A stretch of DNA of 64,000 nucleotides from Argopecten irradians (Eukaryota > Mollusca > Bivalvia > Pectinida > Pectinidae), in the NCBI RefSeq assembly GCF_041381155.1, contig NC_091134.1:61372902-61436901 (forward strand), read 5' to 3'. Of this stretch, positions 56,601 to 64,000 are shown in pieces (within the stretch, counting starts at the first letter, position 1; each line of letters begins with the position of its first letter). A program made the translations under genes and the position numbers. Under the pieces are notes generated by a model. The model saw nothing but the letters and a program-made list of their open reading frames with translations, did not search any database and was not told the DNA's origin.

Positions 56601-56838
56601 TTTGAACAATGACAAACCTATTTTTATTGAATGTTTCGCTAAAGCTGGTATAGTTAAGGTTAAACATTTGACTTTAGAAGTTGTATCTAAGTTCCTTCAC
56701 TCAAATGCAATAGTTGATGTTATTAAGGACAGTAATCCAGATATTTCTAGTGATATGATTTTAAATTATTATAACATTATCATGGACTCGATTCCTGCTA
56801 AATATAAAGATGTTATTTTGAGCAATGAACATACCAAT
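53684..56838 (+). pseudogene. LINE ORF2, copy 4, 5' part before the Gypsy insertion
   Basis: Open for 973 codons (53684-56605) from MISAFLFSLLMF through endonuclease and RT. The active site reads HAND instead of HADD (AAC at 55802-55804), which should abolish polymerase activity. One base is lost in the T run near 56560, moving the rest to another frame up to the Gypsy element. Confidence 0.93.
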
Positions 56839-57545
56839 TGTTATGTATGACACTAAATACATGTAGTTATGAGATAAGGGAGATAACTCCTATAGTTTTT
56901 TTTATCAATACATCCTATAAAGGTCATATCATTAATCTAGGTTATAGAACTTTCTAGAATATAATCATGTATAAACAAATATGTTTGTAAACATGTTGAT
57001 TTTAAGTAGGGATCTAGAATGATCTATTTCCAGAAAGTTATGTGTGTTTACTTGTTTACTGTTTTTAGTTAGATATTTCTAGAAGTAGAAGGTTCTCCAA
57101 TATTCTTGAATTACGGTTTAGATATATATTCTCCAGCTGTCCAAGGCTAATCAGAACTGTAATGAGACCTGTAATAAGACATATCAAGAATTGTACAGCG
57201 CCATATAAGATTCTATTGGAAGAGCTATTGTGACTTTATCTGTGGATTATTACAACACTTTGTGTGGATTTATTCATATTGCCTGGAACTTTACAAATCA
57301 TCGGTGGACATTCAATTTCCTTGTGGATTTGTGATTATTGTTAATTTGAAACCTGGAAGGATCAAGGATTATACCAGGACATTCGCATACAGATAAGTAA
57401 CACTTTAAATCATCGTACTACTCTTGTACCACCATCAATTACTTTAGATATTGTAAACCATCTCTGTATAATATTGTATATATAATTAAATTGTGTTTTG
57501 AATTTAGCTGCTGGTTTCTCCTTTCTGTTATTCGTTAATGTAACA
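56839..57545 (+). repeat. 5' LTR of the Gypsy element
   Basis: 707 bp, TGTTATG...GTAACA with the usual TG/CA ends. Contains AT-rich promoter-like sequence. It is almost identical to the 3' LTR. Confidence 0.93.
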
Positions 57546-57549
57546 GAAT

Positions 57550-57560
57550 TGGGGGCTCGT
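57550..57560 (+). promoter_or_regulatory. Primer binding site, tRNA-Pro type
   Basis: TGGGGGCTCGT starts four bases after the 5' LTR and matches the 3' end of animal tRNA-Pro, as in murine gammaretroviruses. Confidence 0.75.
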
Positions 57561-57673
57561 GTCCGAGATCGATATTCAATTTGTGAAATCTAACTTTGAA
57601 AAATTAATTAAGAAATTTTCAAAATTTGTGTACAAACTTTGAGTTTACATTTGAAACCAACAGCTAGATAAAT

Positions 57674-58258
57674 ATGACTACTATGCAGGTAGAACAGTTT
57701 GTTAAAGCGCCATCCCTGGAAGTTCTTTTGCAAGTTAGTAAGAAGGATTTACTGTTATTGGGTAAACATTTAGGCCTTACTATCAAAACTAATTTGAGGA
57801 AAGCTGAAATTAGGAATGTAATTATAAGATATTTTGTTGACAATGGCAAATTTGACTCTAGTGCATTAGATAGTATAGAGGAAACAGTCACTTCAGAAAT
57901 CCAAATTAGACAAATGGAACTTGAACATGAAATGAAAATGAAACAAATAGAGAAAGAAATGAGAGAAAGAGAAATAGAAAAGGAGTTAAGAGAAAAAGAA
58001 ATAGACAAAGAAAGAGAGTTAAGAGAAAAAGAAATTGAGAGAGATCAGATGTTAGAGCTAGAGAAGCAGAAAATTCAAGCTGAAACAGAACTTAGAATGA
58101 AAGAATTAGAGCTAGCTTCTCAAGACAGTTCAAGTAATCTAACTTTTAGGGGTTTACAAGGAAACAGAGGTTTTGATGTCAGTAGAAACATTAGGTTAGT
58201 TCCTCCTTTTCAAGAGAAAGAAGTTGACAAGTATTTTCTACATTTTGAGAATAGCTGA
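57674..58258 (+). CDS. Gag-like N-terminal part of the Gypsy element
   Basis: Starts MTTMQVEQFVKAPSLEVLL. A helical N-terminal domain is followed by a long charged coiled coil of Glu/Lys/Arg repeats (about residues 75-150). Many aquatic-animal Gypsy gag proteins begin this way. Treated as part of a fossil element. Confidence 0.75.
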   Translation: MTTMQVEQFVKAPSLEVLLQVSKKDLLLLGKHLGLTIKTNLRKAEIRNVIIRYFVDNGKFDSSALDSIEETVTSEIQIRQMELEHEMKMKQIEKEMREREIEKELREKEIDKERELREKEIERDQMLELEKQKIQAETELRMKELELASQDSSSNLTFRGLQGNRGFDVSRNIRLVPPFQEKEVDKYFLHFENS

Positions 58259-61200
58259 CAGTATGAAATGGCCTGAAGATAAGCTTACAATGCTTCTCCA
58301 GAGTGTCCTGATTGGTAAAGCTAGAGACATTTATTCTTCTTTATCTGTAGATGAGATTTCAAATTACCAAGTAGTCAAGAAAGCTATTTTGAAAGCTTAT
58401 GAGTTAGTTCCTGAGGCTTACCGCCAGAAATTTCGAAACTCGAGAAAGAGAGATGAACAAACTCATGTAGAATTTGCCAGAGAAAAAGAACAATTATTTA
58501 ATAGGTGGTGCGATTCTAAAGAAATTGATGACGATTTCGGTAAATTGAGGCAATTATTGTTGATAGAGGAGTTTAAACGTTGTGTCCACACAAACATAAA
58601 AACTCATTTAGATGAGAGAAAAGTTGAAACACTTAGTGAAGCAGCTACAATGGCTGATGATTACGCTCTCACCCACAAAGGCTCATTTGTTAAAAACAGT
58701 TCTCAAGACAAAAACAGTACCACAGGTACTAGTAAATTTGGTCAGCCTAGGAACCCAACCTTTAGTGGCCCTTCTAACGACAAACCTAAATTAGGTGATA
58801 AGACTAAGTCTGATTCTAAAACAGATCATAGGGCAGGTGTGGGGTCTCCTTCTGGTCCTGTTTGTAATTACTGCAAGAAAGTAGGACATATTATGTCTGA
58901 ATGTTATTCTCTCCAGCGTAAGGAGCAAAGGCGTAAACAGTCAGTTCCTTCTGTGTTAGCTATGTCAAAGCCTAGTCAGAAACTTAGTGATATTGTGGAA
59001 GATTCTAAAGTGTCTGTTGAGATTAAGAGCTCAGAGTCTGATAGTGTCTTGGAGAAGTACTCTCCCTTCATTTCTGAAGGTTTTGTTTCACTTACTAGTG
59101 ATATTACCAACTTGAAACCAGTGAAGATTTTGCGAGATACTGGGGCTTCTCATTCTTTGATATTAGATGGCGTAGTGCCTTTGTCTGAGGAGACCTCATG
59201 TGGTAGTAGTGTTTTGCTTCAAGGTGTAGAGTTAGGTTTTGTTAATGTGCCTCTCCATTCTGTTTATTTAAAGTCAGACTTGGTTACTGGGCCTGTCACC
59301 ATTGGTGTTAGACCGGAACTTCCCATAGAGGGCGTGTCGCTCATTTTAGGCAATGACTTGGCTGGAGAGAAAGTTAGGGTAGATCCCTTAGTGTCCAGTA
59401 TTCCAGATAAAACAGGTGATGCTGAGACTATTCAACAGGAATTTCCTGGTATTTTCCCTTCTTGTGCTGTAACTCGTTCAATGGGTAAGAAGGTTTCTGA
59501 TGTTGCAGTAGTTGAGGATCATTATAGTCCAGGGTTAGGTGACACTTTCTTGGCTCATGATATAGAGGATGTCGGGAGCAAGTGTGATCTTTTGAGCAAT
59601 CCTGTAGACTTTGATAGTGATAGAGTTGTTCCTAACAAGGGTACTTCTTTGTCTGACATGATGGGTAAATCATCTTTGTCTAGAGAGGAGCTTATAGTAG
59701 AACAGGAGAAAGATCCTGAAATCTCCTTATTGTGTAATCGGGCTTTGAGTGAGGAAGAGGCTGAGAAAGTCCCGGTTTGTTACTTCCGTCAGTCAGGTGT
59801 GTTGATGCGCAAGTGGCGTCCCCCTGATGTGTCTCCCGAGGAAGACTGGAAGGTTGTCAATCAAATAGTTGTCCCACCGAGGTATAGGCAAGATATTCTA
59901 AGTTTGTCTCATGACGTACCTATGGCAGGGCATCTAGGTGTGACCAAGACTTATAACAGGATCTTAGATCACTTCTTTTGGCCCAAGTTGAAACGGGATG
60001 TGGCTGATTTTTGTAGGTCTTGTCATACTTGTCAGGTGGTAGGGAAACCTAATCAGAAAATCCCTGTTGCACCTTTGCACCCCATTCCAGCATTTGAGGA
60101 ACCATTTAGTAGAGTTATTATAGACTGTGTAGGTCCTCTACCCAAAACTAAGTCTGGGAATGAGTATCTTTTAACTATTATGTGTGCTTCCACACGCTTT
60201 CCTGAAGCCATTCCACTAGGAAATATTAAGGCACCTAACATAGTCAAGGCTTTGGTTAAATTCTTTACATTTGTTGGTCTTCCAAAAGCTGTCCAATCGG
60301 ACCAAGGTTCGAATTTCATGTCTGGTATTTTTCAACAAGTCATGTACCAGCTCCAGATCAAGCAATATAAGTCTAGTGCTTATCATCCAGAGTCCCAGGG
60401 TGCTTTAGAACGTTTTCATCAGACATTGAAGAATATGATGAGATCTTATTGTTTTGAAAACAAAAGAGATTGGGACGAAGGTATACACATGTTGTTGTTT
60501 GGCGTTAGAGAATCTGTACAAGAATCTCTTGGCTTCAGTCCTTTTGAACTTGTGTTTGGACATACTGTACGTGGTCCTTTGAAAATTTTGAAAGACAAAA
60601 TTTTGGACGAAGATTCTAAAGTGAATCTCTTAGAGTATGTGTCTAACTTTAAGCAAAGGTTGACAAGGGCATGTGAACTGGCAAAAGAAAATTTGGCCGT
60701 TACTCAAACCAAAATGAAAACATGGTATGATAAAGACGCCCGTGCAAGAAGTTTTGATCCAGGTGACAAAATTTTGGCTTTATTACCAATACCGGGTCAG
60801 CCTTTGCAAGCTAGATATTTTGGACCTTATGTTGTTGAGAAAAAGGTCGATGATGTTAACTACATTGTACAAACTTCAGGGAGGCGCAAGAAAACTCAAT
60901 TATGTCATGTTAATATGCTTAAGAAATATGTAGATGGAGAAGAGAGCAAGACCTCTCAACCTCTTGCTACTTTGGCCTCTGTACCATCACAAAGTGAAAG
61001 TACAGCTGATATTTGTAAATTAGACTTAGATGGTGGTGTACAAGATGTAGGTTTAGACTGTGGTGTTAAGTTACGGAATTCAGATGTGCTCGTGAACTTG
61101 GACAAGAAACTGTGTCATCTATCAGAAAAGGAACGCAATGAACTGAAAGATTTGATACTTGTGTTTAAACATTTGTTTCCGGATACACCAGGCAAAACAG

Positions 61201-62492
61201 ATGCTATCTATCATGACGTGGATGTAGGCGATGCGCCACCTGTCAAGCAACATCCTTACCGTGTCAATCCTTTGAAAGAAGAACACTTAAAGAAAGAAAT
61301 TCAATACATGTTGGACAATGATATTATTGAACCAAGCAAAAGTGAATGGAGCTCTCCATGTGTTCTGGTGCCAAAGCCAGATAAGACATACCGGTTCTGT
61401 ACTGACTTCAGAAAAGTAAACTCTGTCAGTAAAACAGACTCTTATCCAATTCCAAGGATTGACTCGTGTATTGACAAAGTTGGCAAAGCCAAGTACGTAA
61501 GCAAGTTTGGCCTGTTGAAAGGATATTGGCAGGTGCCATTAACAGAAAGAGCTAAAGAAGTGTCGGCATTTGTAACCTCGCAAGGTTTGTACCAGTACAA
61601 AGTTATGCCATTTGGTATGAAGAATGCCCCGGCAACATTTCAACGTCTTCTTAACAGCGTGATATCAGACCTGGAAGGCTGTGATGGATACATTGATGAC
61701 GTCATCAACAACCACGACACGTGGGAAGACCATCTACGCGGGATTCGTGAATTCTTCGAAAGACTCACTACCATGAAATTGACTGTAAACTTATTGAAAT
61801 GTGAATTTTGTCATGCAACTGTTGAATTTTTAGGCCATGTTGTAGGACAGGGGCAGGTTAAACCTGTTCAGGCCAAAGTAGAATCAATTATAGATTTTCC
61901 AGCTCCTGGAGACAAGAGAGAGCTGATGAGATTTCTTGGTATGGCTGGATACTACAGAAAATTTTGTCAAAATTTCTCTGTTATAGCAGCTCCACTTACT
62001 GCTTTGTTAAAGAAAAATGTCAAATTTGTTTGGTCAGACGAATGTAAGTCTGCATTTGAGAAATTGAAAGCCATACTATCAAACTCACCAGTTCTGACTG
62101 CTCCAGATTTTAATAAACAGTTTAAACTGTTTGTTGACGCCAGTGATGTAGGTGTTGGTGCTGTTTTGATGCAAGAAGGTACTGAACAAATTGACCATCC
62201 AATTTGTTATTTCTCGAAAAAGTTTGACAAACACCAGAGAAATTATTCCACCATTGAGAAAGAATGTTTAGCGTTGATTTTGGCCTTGAACCAATTTGAT
62301 GTATATCTCTGCACTACAGTTGTGCCTGTGTTGGTCTTCACCGACCACAACCCTTTGACATTCATTGGGAAAATGAAAAACAAAAACCAAAGAATTCTCA
62401 GGTGGAGTTTGACTTTGCAAGAATACAATCTTGACATCAAACATATCAAAGGGAAAGACAATATTCTAGCAGATGCTTTATCAAGGATTTAA
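58224..62492 (+). CDS. Polyprotein of the Gypsy element: gag C-terminal part, PR, IN, RT, RNase H
   Basis: 1422 codons open. Domains with approximate residues: capsid-like helices 1-150; CX2CX4HX4C knuckle CNYCKKVGHIMSEC at 213-226; aspartic protease DTGASHSLI about 305; integrase HHCC region 565-605 and D,D,E core 630-735 (VIIDCVG, QSDQGSNF, ESQGALERF); Gypsy-type reverse transcriptase about 1010-1190 with YIDD near 1155; RNase H about 1290-1420 (VDASDVGVGAVL, TDHNPLT, ADALSRI). Integrase lies upstream of RT, as in Gmr1 elements. Confidence 0.9.
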   Translation: MTSIFYILRIADSMKWPEDKLTMLLQSVLIGKARDIYSSLSVDEISNYQVVKKAILKAYELVPEAYRQKFRNSRKRDEQTHVEFAREKEQLFNRWCDSKEIDDDFGKLRQLLLIEEFKRCVHTNIKTHLDERKVETLSEAATMADDYALTHKGSFVKNSSQDKNSTTGTSKFGQPRNPTFSGPSNDKPKLGDKTKSDSKTDHRAGVGSPSGPVCNYCKKVGHIMSECYSLQRKEQRRKQSVPSVLAMSKPSQKLSDIVEDSKVSVEIKSSESDSVLEKYSPFISEGFVSLTSDITNLKPVKILRDTGASHSLILDGVVPLSEETSCGSSVLLQGVELGFVNVPLHSVYLKSDLVTGPVTIGVRPELPIEGVSLILGNDLAGEKVRVDPLVSSIPDKTGDAETIQQEFPGIFPSCAVTRSMGKKVSDVAVVEDHYSPGLGDTFLAHDIEDVGSKCDLLSNPVDFDSDRVVPNKGTSLSDMMGKSSLSREELIVEQEKDPEISLLCNRALSEEEAEKVPVCYFRQSGVLMRKWRPPDVSPEEDWKVVNQIVVPPRYRQDILSLSHDVPMAGHLGVTKTYNRILDHFFWPKLKRDVADFCRSCHTCQVVGKPNQKIPVAPLHPIPAFEEPFSRVIIDCVGPLPKTKSGNEYLLTIMCASTRFPEAIPLGNIKAPNIVKALVKFFTFVGLPKAVQSDQGSNFMSGIFQQVMYQLQIKQYKSSAYHPESQGALERFHQTLKNMMRSYCFENKRDWDEGIHMLLFGVRESVQESLGFSPFELVFGHTVRGPLKILKDKILDEDSKVNLLEYVSNFKQRLTRACELAKENLAVTQTKMKTWYDKDARARSFDPGDKILALLPIPGQPLQARYFGPYVVEKKVDDVNYIVQTSGRRKKTQLCHVNMLKKYVDGEESKTSQPLATLASVPSQSESTADICKLDLDGGVQDVGLDCGVKLRNSDVLVNLDKKLCHLSEKERNELKDLILVFKHLFPDTPGKTDAIYHDVDVGDAPPVKQHPYRVNPLKEEHLKKEIQYMLDNDIIEPSKSEWSSPCVLVPKPDKTYRFCTDFRKVNSVSKTDSYPIPRIDSCIDKVGKAKYVSKFGLLKGYWQVPLTERAKEVSAFVTSQGLYQYKVMPFGMKNAPATFQRLLNSVISDLEGCDGYIDDVINNHDTWEDHLRGIREFFERLTTMKLTVNLLKCEFCHATVEFLGHVVGQGQVKPVQAKVESIIDFPAPGDKRELMRFLGMAGYYRKFCQNFSVIAAPLTALLKKNVKFVWSDECKSAFEKLKAILSNSPVLTAPDFNKQFKLFVDASDVGVGAVLMQEGTEQIDHPICYFSKKFDKHQRNYSTIEKECLALILALNQFDVYLCTTVVPVLVFTDHNPLTFIGKMKNKNQRILRWSLTLQEYNLDIKHIKGKDNILADALSRI

Positions 62493-62546
62493 ATATTACT
62501 TGATATGTCAAGAAAGTTTCCTTTTCAAGAAAACTTTCTTTTCTTT

Positions 62547-62557
62547 AAGGAGGGGTG
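62547..62557 (+). promoter_or_regulatory. Polypurine tract
   Basis: AAGGAGGGGTG immediately before the 3' LTR, the usual plus-strand primer site. Confidence 0.8.
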
Positions 62558-63309
62558 TGTTATGTATGACACTAAATACATGTAGTTATGAGATAAGGGA
62601 GATAACTCCTATAGTTTTTTTTATCAATACATCCTATAAAGGTCATATCATTAATCTAGGTTATAGAACTTTCTAGAATATAATCATGTATAAACAAATA
62701 TGTTTGTAAACATGTTGATTTTAAGTAGAGATCTAGAATGATCTATTTCCAGAAAGTTATGTGTGTTTACTTGTTTACTGTTTTTAGTTAGATATTTCTA
62801 GAAGTAGAAGGTTCTCCAATATTCTTGAATTACGGTTTTAGATATATATTCTCCAGCTGTCCAAGGCTAATCAGAACTGTAATGAGACCTGTAATAAGAC
62901 ATATCAAGAATTGTACAGCGCCATATGAGATTCTATTGGAAGAGCTATTGTGACTTTATCTGTGGATTATTACAACACTTTGTGTGGATTTATTCATATT
63001 GCCTGGAACTTTACAAATCATCGGTGGACATTCAATTTCCTTGTGGATTTGTGATTATTGTTAATTTGAAACCTGGAAGGATCAAGGATTATACCAGGAC
63101 ATTCGCATACAGATAAGTAACACTTTAAATCATCGTACTACTCTTGTACCACCATCAATTACTTTAGATATTGTAAACCATCTCTGTAGTAACCACCATC
63201 AATTACTTTAGATATTGTAAACCATCTCTGTATAATATTGTATATATAATTAAATTGTGTTTTGAATTTAGCTGCTGGTTTCTCCTTTCTGTTATTCGTT
63301 AATGTAACA
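62558..63309 (+). repeat. 3' LTR of the Gypsy element
   Basis: 752 bp. The extra ~45 bp against the 5' LTR is one tandem duplication near 63187-63231. About three other differences. Confidence 0.93.
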
Positions 63310-64000
63310 CAATATAAAACTGACTGTAGACCTTTCGTTAAATATATGGATGGTAATGGGACTACTGTACAGCTCTATCCAAAAACTACCAAAGATAATA
63401 TGGGTGTTTTATTCGCCGATTTTTCAGAAGACCAAAATCAACTGAATATTGGTCAAATGCTTTTAATAGCATGAGTCTACCACAAGTCTTTGCAATACTG
63501 TATTTTCCATTTTTACCATGTGATATTGTTGATGTTCACTATCGTATTGTTCATAATATTATATTTCCCATGGAAAAGTTGAAGAAAATTGGCACTGTTA
63601 ATAATGATCAATGTCTAGTTTGTAAAACTGATTCAGAAACTTTACAGCATTTGTTTCTTGATTGTTCAGAACTTTCCGAGTTTTTAGCTTATATCCAAAC
63701 ATTAACAAAGAAACTTTTTTCAAAGGCTGATCAGAATTACTTATCGGATATTTCTCTAGGAAGTCTTGTATTTCTGGGTTTCACAAGAAAGATGAAATTC
63801 ACTAATCCGTATTTCATTAACTTCTTTTTTGGAGTAGTTCGTTTCTGCATATTTAAAAGGCGCTATTTAGTAGTTAGTGATATGTCAAAATTGAATTTGA
63901 AAACTATCTTTAAGTATACAATTAGAAAATACTTTGATTATATTAGACATTATTTTCAAATGGCAAAGAAATATCAGTTGTTCAAAAAGTATATTGATGC
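63310..64000 (+). pseudogene. LINE ORF2, copy 4, 3' part after the Gypsy insertion
   Basis: Continues the C-terminal region of ORF2 from the CAAT duplication onward, with the CX2C...HX4C knuckle near 63610-63670. A small shift near 63395 (AAAGATAATATGGG against AAAGATATATATGGG) breaks the frame. It runs off the window before the stop, 3' UTR and tRNA junction. Confidence 0.9.

Larger units (their letters stand above)
56839..63309 (+). mobile_element. Gmr1-like Ty3/Gypsy LTR retrotransposon
   Basis: Fossil LTR element of 6.47 kb nested in LINE copy 4, with a CAAT target duplication (56835-56838 and 63310-63313). LTRs are 56839-57545 and 62558-63309. Part order is gag-like, Cys/His knuckle, protease, integrase, reverse transcriptase, RNase H. 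Integrase before RT is the Copia order, yet the RT and RNase H are Gypsy type, which is the hallmark of the Gmr1 group first described in cod. No envelope gene. The LTRs differ by about three changes outside one duplication, so insertion was recent. It looks nearly whole, with about two likely breaks. Confidence 0.9.
52201..64000 (+). mobile_element. tRNA-targeted LINE, copy 4 (subfamily B), holding a Gypsy element
   Basis: 5' end matches copy 1 (GACTTCCGG...GAATGGACGTTTGTCTATG), so it is full length at the 5' side. ORF1 is at 52413-53687 and ORF2 starts at 53684. A Gypsy element interrupts it at 56839-63309, and ORF2 continues from 63310 to beyond the window. The left junction lies in spacer, not in a tRNA, unlike the other copies; the 3' junction is outside the window. 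ORF1 and ORF2 are frameshifted. Confidence 0.92.

Noticed and set aside
57664-58008. Minus-strand Ser-rich frame
   Set aside because: Antisense of the Glu/Lys coiled coil in the Gypsy gag-like frame.

Overview
This is animal nuclear DNA. It is AT-rich, has no bacterial-type operons, and carries pol III tRNA genes plus nested eukaryotic retroelements. The element types (Tx1/L1-type LINEs, a Ngaro-like tyrosine-recombinase retroelement with an SGNH hydrolase, a Gmr1-like Gypsy element) suit an aquatic invertebrate. A bivalve mollusc is my best guess, by inference only. I see no ordinary host protein-coding gene.

The backbone is a tandem array of ~2.23 kb units. Each unit holds three tRNA-Val genes in the order AAC, TAC, CAC, so one unit supplies every valine isoacceptor. 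Parts of six units are visible. Unit 5 (about 48685-50911) is the only uninterrupted one. Intact tRNAs are AAC at 1019, 16546 and 50084; TAC at 24429, 28986 and 50343; and CAC at 15067, 24925, 32845, 48613 and 50840. All have U at discriminator position 73, where animal tRNA-Val normally has A.

The array is riddled with mobile elements. (1) A LINE of ~5.6 kb (ORF1 with zinc knuckles, ORF2 with APE endonuclease and RT) sits inside the tRNA genes. In every complete 3' junction its poly(A) tail abuts nucleotide A21 of the D-loop, with 31-45 bp target-site duplications. Copies: 9015-14586 (full length, both ORFs open), 26479-28746 and 34393-36663 (one insertion duplicated with the array), 44111-48135, and 52201 to the window end. 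The duplicated pair carries a 3' transduction: LINE end, then the 3' 53 nt of a tRNA-Ile(AAT) gene also entered at A21, then ~450 bp of flank with AATAAA and poly(A). The LINE therefore targets at least two tRNA families at one structural position. (2) Two copies of a Ngaro-like tyrosine-recombinase retroelement (1244-8929, 16768-24394) with split direct repeats lie at the same AAC-TAC spacer site, so they are copies of one insertion. (3) A 3.36 kb foldback element (29314-32672) has ~1.2 kb inverted repeats. (4) A second, L1-like LINE with poly(A) (36778-43935) has frameshifted ORFs. (5) A young Gmr1-like Gypsy element (56839-63309) is nested in the last LINE copy.

How it fits together: the tRNA array is a multicopy safe haven. 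Unequal exchange duplicates units along with their inserted elements (YR pair in units 1-2; LINE plus transduction in units 3-4), while new elements keep entering single units. The most notable system is the tRNA D-loop-specific LINE and its read-through transduction. Coordinates of junctions are exact to within a few A residues; clade names come from memory of motifs, not from a search.
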